A stretch of DNA of 64,000 bases from Acidobacteriota bacterium (GTDB lineage: Bacteria > Acidobacteriota > Thermoanaerobaculia > Multivoradales > J023). Of the stretch, positions 22,848-32,057 are shown one piece after another; position 1 is the stretch's first letter, and each line of letters begins with the position of its first letter. The translations under genes were made by a program, and so were the position numbers. The notes under the pieces are model-generated. The model saw only the letters and a list, made by a program, of their open reading frames with translations, was not told the DNA's origin and did not search any database. The DNA is taken from assembly GCA_029263395.1 (NCBI GenBank), contig JAJCXO010000187.1:1-64000 (forward strand), given 5' to 3'.

Positions 22848-24440
22848 CTGCCGTGGATACCGTTGGCCTTGGCGGCAGCAGCTTGCCTCTTGTACCTGAC
22901 GGCTGAGCTTTACGTCTTCTCGGGTCACCTCGCACTGCCCTTGGACGACAGCTGGATCCACCTCCAATTCGCCCGCCAACTGGCGACCGGCGGAGGTTTG
23001 GCGTTCAACACCGGGCAGTGGATCTCCGGTTCGACCGCCCCTCTGTGGACCGCGCTGCTGGCGTTGGGTTTTGTGCTGCCAGGGGGCCCCCTGTGGTGGT
23101 CCAAAGTTTTCGGTATCGCGTTTTTTCTGGCATCGGTACACGCCACCGACAGACTTGCCGCCGAGTTCGGTCTGAGCACAGGACTGTGTCGGTTCGCGGC
23201 AGCCATGACCGCCGCCAGTCATTGGCTCGTTTGGTCTGCGTTGTCGGGTATGGAAATCACCCTGTTCACGTGCACGAGCCTGTGGGGCATTGTGTTGCAT
23301 CTGCGGGAACGGCGGGATCCGACCCGCCCCCCCGCCAGCTTCGCGGTCCTGGCCATGGCTACCCTGGCTCGTCCTGAAGGGTGCCTGCTGCTCGTACTCG
23401 CCGCCACCGATCGTCTTCTCTTGCACAAAACCATTCCGGTTTCACGTCTCGCCTTCGGTGGGTTTGTCGCGGCCATTCTCTTAATACCCACCTGGATCTT
23501 CTATTGGATCATCGGCGGATCTATTCTTCCGACGACGTTTGCCGTCAAGTCAGGCCCCTTGGCAGATCTTGTGCCTAGTGGACGTTATCTCAGCGCTGTC
23601 ATGGACGTTGTGTTTCGCTCCCAGCCTGTCATGCTGTTATTCGCTGGAGCTGGCTTGCTCCGTCTTGTCGAACGCCTAGCCAGCCATCGAGACCACGAAT
23701 TGTCGCCAACAGGTCTTTCACCAGCAGGTCGGGTACCGCCAAGCCTGTTGCCCGCACTCTGGCCCCTCGGCATGGCCCTGGTCTACTCGCTTCTGGCATC
23801 AGCCACCGGACCCATCGTCGTGGGCAACTTCGGACGTTACTACTTTCCTATTTTGCCGATCGTCGTTGTTCTCGGTGTGCTCGGACTCCAGAAAGCGGAG
23901 TTCCGGTTGCGAGCCGATGGTAAAAGCCGCCAGCTGCCTTGGAGGGGATTTTTGGCCGCACTCTTGCTCGCACCCCAGATCTGGGGCTTGATCCAGGGGC
24001 CACCGCGTTACCTGCAGACCCTGGCGAACGTCGAAGACAGCGACGTCGCGGCAGCGCACTGGCTCGCGCCACGCCTACCGCCTCAAGCGCTCTTGGCCGT
24101 TCAAGATATCGGCGCCATAAAATATCACCTACCCAATCGAGTCATCGATCTGGCCGGTATCGTCAACCCCGACATTTTGCCGGCTTTGCGAGGTTCAGGC
24201 AGCAAAGACCCGACGTACTGGGAAGAGCGCCTGCTGACCTACTTACAACGTGAACAGCCCGATTACCTGGTGGTGTTTCCGCGATCTTATCCTCGACTCA
24301 CCCAAGGTAACCGAGGTTTTCGTAAGGTCCAGAACTTCGAAATTCAGCACAATGTGACGATGGCTGGAGCCGAGCTTGCCATCTTCTCGACTCCTTGGAC
24401 TCGCTACCCACTGCAAGATGTAGAGGACAGCCTGCAATGA
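22848..24440 (+). CDS. Multi-spanning GT-C-like glycosyltransferase, start uncertain
   Basis: About 530 aa with roughly ten hydrophobic helices. The first periplasmic loop has LPLDDSWIHLQFARQLATGGG and STAPLWTALLAL, the acidic motif and W-T-LL pattern of polyprenyl-phosphate-sugar-using GT-C enzymes. The C-terminal soluble part (LLAVQDIGAIKYHLPNRVIDLAGIVNPD) is shared with mannosyl/arabinosyltransferase-like proteins. No ATG or GTG begins the frame near the first helix; CTG 22848 and TTG 22863 are the only nearby candidates, and the frame stays open far into the antisense of the M20 gene. The start given is therefore a guess. It opens the plus-strand glycan island and is followed by a two-gene membrane pair. 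Confidence 0.7.
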   Translation: MPWIPLALAAAACLLYLTAELYVFSGHLALPLDDSWIHLQFARQLATGGGLAFNTGQWISGSTAPLWTALLALGFVLPGGPLWWSKVFGIAFFLASVHATDRLAAEFGLSTGLCRFAAAMTAASHWLVWSALSGMEITLFTCTSLWGIVLHLRERRDPTRPPASFAVLAMATLARPEGCLLLVLAATDRLLLHKTIPVSRLAFGGFVAAILLIPTWIFYWIIGGSILPTTFAVKSGPLADLVPSGRYLSAVMDVVFRSQPVMLLFAGAGLLRLVERLASHRDHELSPTGLSPAGRVPPSLLPALWPLGMALVYSLLASATGPIVVGNFGRYYFPILPIVVVLGVLGLQKAEFRLRADGKSRQLPWRGFLAALLLAPQIWGLIQGPPRYLQTLANVEDSDVAAAHWLAPRLPPQALLAVQDIGAIKYHLPNRVIDLAGIVNPDILPALRGSGSKDPTYWEERLLTYLQREQPDYLVVFPRSYPRLTQGNRGFRKVQNFEIQHNVTMAGAELAIFSTPWTRYPLQDVEDSLQ

Positions 24441-24471
24441 TCCCGCCCAAGACGCTGCAACCCCATCGCTG

Positions 24472-25044
24472 ATGAGCAACCCCGCACCAACGTCGGATCG
24501 CTTGCGCAGCTGGCTTCACCAGTGGGTGGTGCCCGTGCTGTTAATCGGGATCGCTGTGCAACAAATGCTCTGGGTGCACGTCGACGGGCTGAGCCCTTGG
24601 AAGGGCGGTGGCTTCGGTATGTTCTCCACCGTCGACAAGCGGATCCTCAGGGTGCAGGTGGTGCGGGGCGAAGGTCCGCCTTACAGCCTCGATTTGATCA
24701 GTACAAACCCGGTTTTCGAGACCGCCAAATCACGCGCCATCACCAAGCCTGACGAAGCCGCCTTGACCAAGGTGGCGGAGTTGATGCTCGCCGTCGACTT
24801 CGTACCCGTCGATCTCAAACAACGGCTTTTGAGTCAGCAGATCGAGGGCATCCCAAAACCTCGACAGTCCGCCGGGGCCTGGAGCCGATACCGGATGCGG
24901 GGAGCACACGAAACCTGGATGGGTGACGAAGAGGCGGTGCGCTTTCAGAAGGTCCGCGTTCAAGTCTGGCGCCTCCGTTTCGATGCCGAGACCGGCCGCC
25001 TCGCGTCCGAATCCGTGGGTCCAGTTGTGGAGCTGGAACGATGA
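24472..25044 (+). CDS. Single-span membrane protein with GGFGMFST motif
   Basis: 190 aa with one N-terminal helix (WVVPVLLIGIAVQQMLWV, residues 19-36), then PWKGGGFGMFSTVDKRILRV and a soluble alpha/beta-like domain rich in charged residues. The W-GMFS sequence after a helix is reminiscent of small proteins that partner HTTM (vitamin-K-dependent gamma-carboxylase-like) membrane proteins, and the next gene overlaps it by four bases (ATGATG). I do not recognise an enzyme motif. The pair is probably a two-component membrane unit in the envelope island; function unknown. Confidence 0.65.
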   Translation: MSNPAPTSDRLRSWLHQWVVPVLLIGIAVQQMLWVHVDGLSPWKGGGFGMFSTVDKRILRVQVVRGEGPPYSLDLISTNPVFETAKSRAITKPDEAALTKVAELMLAVDFVPVDLKQRLLSQQIEGIPKPRQSAGAWSRYRMRGAHETWMGDEEAVRFQKVRVQVWRLRFDAETGRLASESVGPVVELER

Positions 25045-25946
25045 TGCGGTCGATGCGTGAAGCTGTCCAGAGAGCCGCGGCTCATGTCGAGGCTTTGCCG
25101 ACAGCACCTCTTGTCTTGAGCATGACAGCCCTGGTGTTGATCCTCTACCCGGCGCCTTTCAACCTGTCGGAGCAACTCCTGCTGCCAGTGTTCGCGGGCG
25201 CCCTCTTGGTGTTGCCAGCGCTCCGCCAACGGGTCACACCTTGGCTGCTCGTATTGATGACCATGACAGCCACGATGATCCTCTTCTGGTCGGGATTGGA
25301 CAACCATCAGTATTTGATCACCTATTGGTGTATCGCCTGCGTTCTGGCAGTCCAAGCCGACGCTACAGAGGACGTGCTGCGGTGGAATGCACGATGGTTG
25401 ATCGGACTCTGCTTCTTCTTCGGGACGTTCACCAAGTTGATCTGGGGTCAGTTTCTCGACGGCTCGTTCTTCAGCTACCAGTTCCTGATCGATGCTCGGC
25501 TGGAACACGCCGCGGTACTCTTCGGCGGACTCCAGCTCGAGGATCTCCAGCGCAATCGTGAGCTCGTCGGGATGCTCCTCGCCGCGCCGCCGACGGCGGA
25601 AGCCACCCTGATCACCAGCCAGCAGCTGATCGTGGCCTCTCAGATCCTCTCCGTCATCATCCTCGTCGTCGAAGCCTTGCTGGCAGCCGTATTTCTCATA
25701 CCCCGGTTGGGGCGGCTGCATCAACTGCGAGACCTCGTGCTGTTCTTCTTCCTTCTCACCACCTACCCGTTTGCACCGGTACCCGGCTTTGCGGCGATTC
25801 TGTCAGTGATGGGCCTGGCTCAATGCCCCGTCGACCGGCCCAAGACCCGGCTGACGTATCTCGTTTTTTTCCTGCTGATACCGCTCATCGTACGCTTGCC
25901 GTCGAAGATCCCACACCTCACGGCATTCCTTCTGGGCCAACCCTAG
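25041..25946 (+). CDS. Multi-spanning membrane protein, possibly HTTM-like
   Basis: 301 aa with about seven to eight helices. The start overlaps the preceding stop. Features such as FWSGLDNHQYLITYWCIACVLA and the aromatic, polar FFGTFTKLIWGQFLDGSFFSYQFLIDARLEHAAVLFGG resemble HTTM-domain proteins, where similar amphipathic helix pairs occur. No Lys-type carboxylase active site can be assigned. It is co-translated with the GMFS protein. It could equally be an unrelated polytopic protein of the glycan export machinery. Confidence 0.6.
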   Translation: MMRSMREAVQRAAAHVEALPTAPLVLSMTALVLILYPAPFNLSEQLLLPVFAGALLVLPALRQRVTPWLLVLMTMTATMILFWSGLDNHQYLITYWCIACVLAVQADATEDVLRWNARWLIGLCFFFGTFTKLIWGQFLDGSFFSYQFLIDARLEHAAVLFGGLQLEDLQRNRELVGMLLAAPPTAEATLITSQQLIVASQILSVIILVVEALLAAVFLIPRLGRLHQLRDLVLFFFLLTTYPFAPVPGFAAILSVMGLAQCPVDRPKTRLTYLVFFLLIPLIVRLPSKIPHLTAFLLGQP

Positions 25947-26012
25947 GCCTCTCCGGCCAGTCCCGTCTTCGAGCCAAAAACAGCCTTCAGCCACACTAGC
26001 CTCTGAATCACT

Positions 26013-27854
26013 ATGGATTTCGACCCAACCCGCCGTCTCCGCCTGCTGCTGCCCTTTGCGACAGCGGCGGGTCTGCTCTTGCTGCTTGATGCCGCCGTCT
26101 CCCAGCTGATGGCCGGCAGCCAGCTCGATCTTGGGACGTCGCTGAACCTGCCGACCCCAGGTTATGCTCGCTTCTTGGCGCTGTGGATGTTGTACGGCTC
26201 GCTGGCCGTCGCCGCTCTGACGGTGGGATTCGTCCGTTGGCTCGAACGGGGAGATCTGCAATCTCGGCTGTCCGCAGCCTGGATTCACGGCAATGATCGC
26301 AAGTGGGTGATCTACGGCAGTCTATTCGCGTTCCTGATCCCAGCCGCACTCAGGACTTTCCTGCTCCACGGCACACCCCTCACCGACGATGAGTCCGCCT
26401 ACCGATTCATGGCACAGGTGCTGGCAAGCGGGCGAGTTTACGCCGATTCGCCACCGCTCAAGCTGTTCTTCGACAACCGCTTCATGATCAACGACGGCAA
26501 GATGTACTCCCACTTCTTCGTCGGCTGGCCAGCCCTGCTGGTCCCCGGGGTCTGGCTGGGTATTCCGGGTTTCATGAACGCAATCTACTCGGCGCTGACC
26601 CTACCGGCGTTGTTCGGCGTCCTCCGGCGCTTGACCAGCAGCGCCTGGGCCCGGGCCGGGGTGTTGATGTACCTGAGCTCGCCGATGTTGATGGTGGCGG
26701 CCGCCACCGAAACCTCTCACACCAGCTGTGTGTGTGCCTTGGCTTGGTTCACTTGGCTGTGCCTGAAGAGCCAGGACACCGACACTCCGTGGTGGACCCA
26801 CAGCCTGCTCGCAACGGTCTTCTGTGTCGCATTTTTTATCCGCCCGACCTCGGCTCTCGGCATCGGCTTGCCGCTGCTGATCTGGTGGCTCTGGGGCTTG
26901 CGGCGAGGTAGCGGTTTGCGCGGACTTCTGGCCTTTGCGGTGCCGGCGATCGCCCTGGCGGCTCTGTTCCTCACCGTCAACAAACTACAGACCGGCTCTT
27001 ACTTCGAAGTTGCCTATCAGCGCGCCTTCACCTACGCCGAAGAGAATGGCTTTCGTTTTTCGCTGTGGCCAACAGACTTCTCTGGCGACGCCTTTACCGA
27101 GCTCCAATTCGGCAGCCTCGAACACGCTCTGGCAATCCTCGGAGCAGCGCTCTTTCGCTTCAACATCACCTTCCTCGGCTGGCCCTGTTCGCTGCTCTTC
27201 GCATTGTTCGCGGGTCGCGGTACACTGCGCCGCGTCATCGAGTTATCGTTTGTTTCCTTCCTCGCGCTCCATTTCTTCACCAACAATGTAGGCATCGACA
27301 CGTTCGCGCCGATGCATTACTTCGAGCTGGCTTGGCCCCTGTTGATACTCAATATCTGTGGTCTCCAGAAGATCACCGAAAACCTGACTACGGCCTCGGC
27401 GGCACATCAGCGATGGGCTACCGCATTGCCAGCGGCAACCCTTGCTGCCCTGATCCTCACCAACATAATCAGTTACGCACCGACCCGGTTTGCCGCGATC
27501 AACCGCGTGGCGGACAACATTTCGCAACCGCAGCAAGTTCATCGGGCGGCGGAGCTCGGGCCAAGCGTGATTTTCGTGCGGGAGCCGTTCATTCGCTACT
27601 GCCGCAGCAAGCCCACCGGCGGCTGGGTTTTTTCGCGTCCCAACAACGATCCACTGCTCGAGAACCCGGTACTCTGGGTCAATCATCTGAGCTTGGAAAA
27701 AAATCGCCTACTGATGCAACGATTTCCAGATCGCCAAGGTTACGTCATGGCGTGGGATCCACGCTGTCGCGTAGTCTTCCTACCGCTGAACGAACTAGCT
27801 CCTGGCGCGGTACCCGACGCTCCGATCAGCGGCATCGACGAAGTCCAACTCTGA
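26013..27854 (+). CDS. GT39/GT83-like membrane glycosyltransferase
   Basis: 613 aa with about eleven to twelve helices. Residues about 127-160 hold TDDESAYRFMAQVLASGRVYADSP, the D-[DE]-E motif of the first periplasmic loop seen in protein mannosyltransferase/ArnT-type GT-C enzymes; the catalytic base is expected to be one of these acids. The following SHFFVGWPALLVPG is the usual next loop. The C-terminus has a soluble segment that ends VVFLPLNEL. Such enzymes move a sugar from a polyprenyl phosphate donor to a lipid or glycan on the outer face of the inner membrane. It stands alone with 66 bp upstream. It shares the DEY/DES..ASG loop with the protein at 51411-53087, suggesting they are paralogues. 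Confidence 0.8.
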   Translation: MDFDPTRRLRLLLPFATAAGLLLLLDAAVSQLMAGSQLDLGTSLNLPTPGYARFLALWMLYGSLAVAALTVGFVRWLERGDLQSRLSAAWIHGNDRKWVIYGSLFAFLIPAALRTFLLHGTPLTDDESAYRFMAQVLASGRVYADSPPLKLFFDNRFMINDGKMYSHFFVGWPALLVPGVWLGIPGFMNAIYSALTLPALFGVLRRLTSSAWARAGVLMYLSSPMLMVAAATETSHTSCVCALAWFTWLCLKSQDTDTPWWTHSLLATVFCVAFFIRPTSALGIGLPLLIWWLWGLRRGSGLRGLLAFAVPAIALAALFLTVNKLQTGSYFEVAYQRAFTYAEENGFRFSLWPTDFSGDAFTELQFGSLEHALAILGAALFRFNITFLGWPCSLLFALFAGRGTLRRVIELSFVSFLALHFFTNNVGIDTFAPMHYFELAWPLLILNICGLQKITENLTTASAAHQRWATALPAATLAALILTNIISYAPTRFAAINRVADNISQPQQVHRAAELGPSVIFVREPFIRYCRSKPTGGWVFSRPNNDPLLENPVLWVNHLSLEKNRLLMQRFPDRQGYVMAWDPRCRVVFLPLNELAPGAVPDAPISGIDEVQL

Positions 27855-27932
27855 CCCCAGTCAGCCCCGGGTCAACATCCATTCAAACAGCTCCGAGCGG
27901 ACTAACCGCAATCGGGTTCATGAGGTTTCCAG

Positions 27933-29537
27933 ATGGCATCAGATAAGACAGCGGTGATTATTGGGGCTGGGCCGGCAGGCTTGACCGCGGCTTACGAACT
28001 GGCTTCCCAGTCCGACATTCAAGTACTCGTGCTCGAGAAGAGCCACCGTATGGGGGGCATCTCCTGTACGGTCGAATACAAAGGCAACCGAATCGACATC
28101 GGCGGCCATCGATTCTTTTCAAAGTCGGACCGCGTGATGGATTGGTGGCTCGAGATGCTGCCGCTGGAGGCCACTGAAGACGGTGGAGAAGCCGAGATCA
28201 CGTACCACCGCAAATCGCGCACCATCGAAACACCACGGCAAGGGGTCGACCCGGAAAAAGAAGACCGGGTGATGTTGCTCAGACAGCGCAAGTCGCGAAT
28301 CTACTATCTCCGCCAATTCTTCAGCTATCCCATCAGCCTCAGCTACGACACGCTGAGCAAGCTCGGCTTGGTGCGTACGATCCGAATCGGGCTGAGCTAT
28401 TTGAAGAGCACTGTGTTCCCGATCAAAAATCCAAAAAACCTCGAAGAATTTTTCATCCAACGGTTCGGCAAGGAGCTGTACCTGACCTTCTTCAAGTCCT
28501 ACACCGAGAAGGTGTGGGGCACCAGCTGCCGCGAGATCAGCGCCGAATGGGGAGCGCAGCGCATCAAAGGCCTGTCGGTGACGAAGGCAGTGCTACATTT
28601 TTTCAAGCAAGCCTTCAAACCGAAGACCCGGTCGGCTGATCTCGCCCAGAGTGGCACCGAAACCTCGTTGATCGAACAGTTCTTGTATCCCAAACTCGGC
28701 CCCGGTCAGATGTGGGATGTGGTTGCCGAAAAAGTGCAAGCGATGGGTGTCGAGATCAAAACCGGATTCAATGTCCAACGTCTTTTGACCGAGGGCCAGC
28801 AGATTCGAGGGGTGGAAGCAATCGACGAAGCAACCGGCGAGCTCCACACCTTCGCCGCCGACTACGTGTTCTCCACCATGTCGGTGCCAGAACTGGTCGA
28901 CGGGCTCGACTGCGAGGTGCCGTCAGATCTCCAAGGCATCAGCGATGGTCTCGTCTTTCGTGATTTCATCACGGTTGGCCTATTGCTCGACGAGCTGAAG
29001 ATCAAAGAGATGGACGCCGAAGGTCGACCCGGGTTGATCCGTGACAACTGGATCTACATCCAGGAGCCCGATGTCAAAGTGGGGCGCTTGCAGATTTTCA
29101 ACAATTGGAGCCCATACCTGGTGGCCGACCCGAGCAAGGCCTGGATCGGATTGGAGTACTTCTGCACAGAAGGCGACGATCTCTGGAGCCTGACGGACGA
29201 CCAACTCAAGGAGTTGGCCGCCAAAGAGCTCGACCACATCGCAATCATCGATCGCGACAAAGTACTGGACGCCGTGGTGCTGCGGGTCCCCAAAACTTAT
29301 CCCGCTTACTTCGGCACCTACGATCGATTCGACGAGTTGCGCGCCTACCTCGACAGCTTCGAGAACCTCTTTCTCACCGGTCGCAATGGCATGCACCGCT
29401 ACAATAACCAAGACCACTCGATGCTGACCGCGATGGTTGCGGTCGAGAATATCCTCGCCGGTCGTACCGACAAATCGAACCTCTGGGAAGTCAACACCGA
29501 GGACGAGTATCTCGAGGAGAAGGCCGAGAAGACGTGA
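27933..29537 (+). CDS. FAD-dependent oxidoreductase of the amine-oxidase/UDP-galactopyranose-mutase-like class
   Basis: 534 aa. The N-terminus has the dinucleotide-binding GxGxxG ([17 protein letters not shown]), then [34 protein letters not shown], the NAD_binding_8/amino-oxidase block. A second FAD contact lies near the C-terminus ([15 protein letters not shown]). The middle holds long helices as in UDP-galactopyranose mutase and protoporphyrinogen-oxidase-like enzymes. It is often found in polysaccharide clusters, where a sugar flavoenzyme role is suspected; the exact reaction is unknown. Its stop overlaps the split transketolase start, so it belongs to that operon. It is not a mutase with the typical short UGM length (about 390 aa). 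Confidence 0.78.
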   Translation: MASDKTAVIIGAGPAGLTAAYELASQSDIQVLVLEKSHRMGGISCTVEYKGNRIDIGGHRFFSKSDRVMDWWLEMLPLEATEDGGEAEITYHRKSRTIETPRQGVDPEKEDRVMLLRQRKSRIYYLRQFFSYPISLSYDTLSKLGLVRTIRIGLSYLKSTVFPIKNPKNLEEFFIQRFGKELYLTFFKSYTEKVWGTSCREISAEWGAQRIKGLSVTKAVLHFFKQAFKPKTRSADLAQSGTETSLIEQFLYPKLGPGQMWDVVAEKVQAMGVEIKTGFNVQRLLTEGQQIRGVEAIDEATGELHTFAADYVFSTMSVPELVDGLDCEVPSDLQGISDGLVFRDFITVGLLLDELKIKEMDAEGRPGLIRDNWIYIQEPDVKVGRLQIFNNWSPYLVADPSKAWIGLEYFCTEGDDLWSLTDDQLKELAAKELDHIAIIDRDKVLDAVVLRVPKTYPAYFGTYDRFDELRAYLDSFENLFLTGRNGMHRYNNQDHSMLTAMVAVENILAGRTDKSNLWEVNTEDEYLEEKAEKT

Positions 29538-30394
29538 TGCCGAGTGTCGGCAAACTCTCCCCCCGCTCCTTGCGGCGGCTCATCTTGGAGCAGTCGAAAC
29601 GTGCCAACGTCGGCCATATCGGCTCAGCCCTGTCGGTGGTCGAAATCCTGGCGGCACTCTACGGTGAGGCACCGTCTGGTGAGGCACGGCATGGCGAGGC
29701 AACGTCTGGCGAGGCACCGTCTGGCGGCGTGCTCCAGATTCCCGATCCAGACCATGCCGACCGAGACCGCTTCATTCTCTCCAAGGGGCATGCCGCACTG
29801 GCGCTGTATGCAACCTTCTATCTCCGCGGCTGGCTGAGCGCCGACCAGCTCGACACCTACTGTGCCGACAACAGCCAGCTGGGAACCCATCCCGAACATG
29901 CCCTCCGTGGCGTCGACTTCTCCACCGGTTCCTTGGGTCAAGGTTTGCCGATGGCCGCGGGCGCTGCCCTGGCCGCACGACTCCAAGGCTCTCGACGGCG
30001 AGCGATTGCCCTGTTGAGCGACGCCGAGTGCAACGAGGGCTCGGTGTGGGAAGCGGTCATGTTTGCCGCCCATCACCACCTCGACGGGCTGACCGCCATC
30101 GTCGACCTCAATGGCCAACAAGCCATCGGCTACACCCGTGACGTGATCGATCTGTCCCCGCTTGCGGAACGTTGGCGAGCCTTCGGCTGGGATGCGGTAG
30201 AGGTCGACGGCCACGATGTCGACGCGTTGACCCAGGCACTGCAGCAAACCAGCACCGGCCAACCCCGCGTGATCATTGCCCGCACCGTTTTCGGCAAAGG
30301 TGTCTCGTACATGGAACACCAGATCAAGTGGCATTATTGGCCGATGTCGGACGAGGAGTATCGCCAAGCTCTGCGGGAGGTCGAGGGGTCATGA
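29537..30394 (+). CDS. Transketolase N-terminal (ThDP pyrophosphate-binding) subunit
   Basis: 285 aa, start ATG 29537 sharing a base with the preceding stop (a GTG at 29534 would give a GTGA overlap). It contains SKGHAALALYA, GSLGQGLPMAAGAA and the ThDP pyrophosphate motif GDG-type region LLSDAECNEGSVWEA, then IVDLNGQQAIG. This is half of a transketolase, usually one chain of about 650 aa; the other half is the next gene. Residues about 43-62 are a four-copy 15-bp tandem repeat (GEAPSG-type) not typical of the family. Split transketolases appear in secondary-metabolite and surface-polysaccharide clusters, where they make unusual sugars such as heptulose or branched products. The sugar here is not known. 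Confidence 0.88.
   Translation: MPSVGKLSPRSLRRLILEQSKRANVGHIGSALSVVEILAALYGEAPSGEARHGEATSGEAPSGGVLQIPDPDHADRDRFILSKGHAALALYATFYLRGWLSADQLDTYCADNSQLGTHPEHALRGVDFSTGSLGQGLPMAAGAALAARLQGSRRRAIALLSDAECNEGSVWEAVMFAAHHHLDGLTAIVDLNGQQAIGYTRDVIDLSPLAERWRAFGWDAVEVDGHDVDALTQALQQTSTGQPRVIIARTVFGKGVSYMEHQIKWHYWPMSDEEYRQALREVEGS
29663..29722. repeat. 15-bp tandem repeat, four copies, inside the transketolase N-subunit
   Basis: Units at 29663-29677, 29678-29692, 29693-29707 and 29708-29722 follow the pattern GGYGAGGCAMSGYMT. They encode five-residue repeats of the form GEAxS in a loop between a helix and the IPDPDHADRDRF region. The inserted peptide looks non-essential. Confidence 0.92.
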
Positions 30395-31368
30395 GGACTA
30401 CCTTCCTGAAGACCCTCAAAGAGCTCGCCGAGCGCGACGATCGCGTGATGCTGCTGACCGGTGATCTGGGTTACACCGTCGTCGAGCCATTCGCCGAAGC
30501 GTTTCCCGATCGTTTCGTCAATGTCGGGGTTGCCGAACAGAATATGGTCGGATTGGCCACCGGGCTGGCGGAAGCCGGCTTCCTACCCTTTGTTTATTCG
30601 ATCATCACCTTTGCGGTGCTGAGGCCTTACGAGTTCATCCGCAACGGCCCCGTGCTGCACCGCCTACCGGTGCGGATCGTCGGGGTCGGCGGTGGCATCG
30701 AATATGGCCATGCCGGCCCGACCCATCACGGGCTGGAAGACATCGCCGTTACCCGTGCGCTGCCCGGGCTGCAGATTGTTGCTCCGGCAGACTACGAACA
30801 AAGCCGCAGCGCGCTGCAGGCGACCTGGAATCACCCCGGGCCAATCTTCTACCGACTCGGCAAAAACGACCGCGACACCATCCCAGGACTCGACGGTCGG
30901 TTCGAGATCGGACGTGCAACTCAGGTCCGTGACGGTGAAGATCTGTTGATGGTGGTGATGGGCAGCGTTGCTTTGCAGGCCACCGAGGCCGCCGAACAGC
31001 TCTCCGAAGAAGGGTTCTCGGTGGCGGTGGTGATCGTTGCGAGTTTCCATCCGGAGCCGGTCGACGATCTCGCGGCGGCCCTGTCAGGGTACCGCCATGT
31101 CCTCAGCATCGAAGCCCACACGCGCGACGGTGGCGTCGGTTCGCTGGTTGCGGAGGTGATCGCTGAACACGGCTTATCCTGTCGCTTGGTGCGCTGTGCC
31201 ATTGATGCCACCCCGGACGGCCTCTCGGGCAGCGAGGGCTTCCTGCGTCACAAATACGGCCTGTCGAGCGATGGGTTGGCAGCCACGGCCCGGCAAGTGT
31301 TGACCTCTTCAAAGGCGCCGGCCTCTCCAAAGCTGTCGACCAACTCGACTCCGGGAACCGATGCATGA
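30391..31368 (+). CDS. Transketolase C-terminal (pyrimidine-binding) subunit
   Basis: 325 aa, start overlapping the previous stop (ATGA). It starts MRTTFLKTLKELAERDDRVMLLTGDLG and contains FVNVGVAEQNMVGLATGLAEAG, the ThDP-activating Glu (VAEQN), then GGGIEYGHAGPTHHGLEDIAV and the C-terminal fold (LLMVVMGSVALQATEAAEQL). The frame is open upstream to 30172, but that part is antisense to the partner and lacks a domain. Together the two halves make one active enzyme. The last 20 residues (SSKAPASPKLSTNS) are low complexity. It overlaps the glycosyltransferase gene by four bases. Confidence 0.88.
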   Translation: MRTTFLKTLKELAERDDRVMLLTGDLGYTVVEPFAEAFPDRFVNVGVAEQNMVGLATGLAEAGFLPFVYSIITFAVLRPYEFIRNGPVLHRLPVRIVGVGGGIEYGHAGPTHHGLEDIAVTRALPGLQIVAPADYEQSRSALQATWNHPGPIFYRLGKNDRDTIPGLDGRFEIGRATQVRDGEDLLMVVMGSVALQATEAAEQLSEEGFSVAVVIVASFHPEPVDDLAAALSGYRHVLSIEAHTRDGGVGSLVAEVIAEHGLSCRLVRCAIDATPDGLSGSEGFLRHKYGLSSDGLAATARQVLTSSKAPASPKLSTNSTPGTDA

Positions 31369-32057
31369 ACGACCGGTTGATCTCGATCGTTTTGCCGGTC
31401 TACAACCAAGCGGACCATATCGGACCCATCGTCGAGGAGCACGAAGCCGCCCTGGCCCAGCTCGAGTATGCTCACGAAATGCTGCTGGTGGTCAACGCCT
31501 GCCGCGATCGGTCGCTCGAGGTCTGTCAAGAGCTGGCCGACAAGCACCCGGCCGTCCAAGTCCTGCACAGTGAGGTCGGCGGTTGGGGACGAGCGGTCAA
31601 GCTGGGGCTGAGCCAAGCGCGGGGCGATCTGCTGTGTTACACCAACTCGGCTCGCACCTCCACCCAGGACCTGCTGCTGCTGCTGCTCTACGCCGTGGTG
31701 TACCCCAACGTTGTGGTCAAAGCCAACCGCAAGATTCGGGAGAGCTTCTTCCGTAGACTGGGCTCGCTGCTCTATAACCTCGAATGCCGAGCGCTGTTCG
31801 ACCTCGCCAATTGGGACATCAACGGCACACCCAAAGTCTTCCCCCGCACCTTCGATCGGTTGCTCGATCTCAACCGCAACGACGACCTGATCGATCTTGA
31901 ATTTCATGTCGCCTGCCGCCACTACAGCTACCCGATCGTCGAAATCCCCATCCTTTCCGGCGAACGGCACGGTGGCAGAAGCACCACCAAAATCCGCTCG
32001 GCGCTGAAGATGTACTGGGGCGCGTTCGAGCTTCGACGGAACCAGGACGCAGGATGA
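31365..32057 (+). CDS. GT2-fold protein with altered catalytic motifs
   Basis: 230 aa with a GT-A Rossmann core: ISIVLPVYNQADHIGPIVEE then VVNACRDRSLEVCQELA and GWGRAVKLGLSQARGDLLCYTNSART. Normal GT2 enzymes have VDDGSxDxT and a DxD (MDADLQ) at these spots; here the sequences read VVNACRDRS and CYTNSARTS, so the canonical metal-binding Asp residues are absent. Similar NSART variants are known to me in cluster-linked GT2-like proteins, so this may be a distinct subfamily rather than decay. It has no membrane helix. ATGA overlaps on both sides place it in the operon with the transketolase and the TIGR03032 protein. Confidence 0.75.
   Translation: MNDRLISIVLPVYNQADHIGPIVEEHEAALAQLEYAHEMLLVVNACRDRSLEVCQELADKHPAVQVLHSEVGGWGRAVKLGLSQARGDLLCYTNSARTSTQDLLLLLLYAVVYPNVVVKANRKIRESFFRRLGSLLYNLECRALFDLANWDINGTPKVFPRTFDRLLDLNRNDDLIDLEFHVACRHYSYPIVEIPILSGERHGGRSTTKIRSALKMYWGAFELRRNQDAG

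Noticed and set aside
24960-25724. 254-codon minus-strand frame over the membrane pair
   Set aside because: It is a shadow of two genes joined by an ATGATG overlap. It is Gln/Glu/Arg-rich and without domain.
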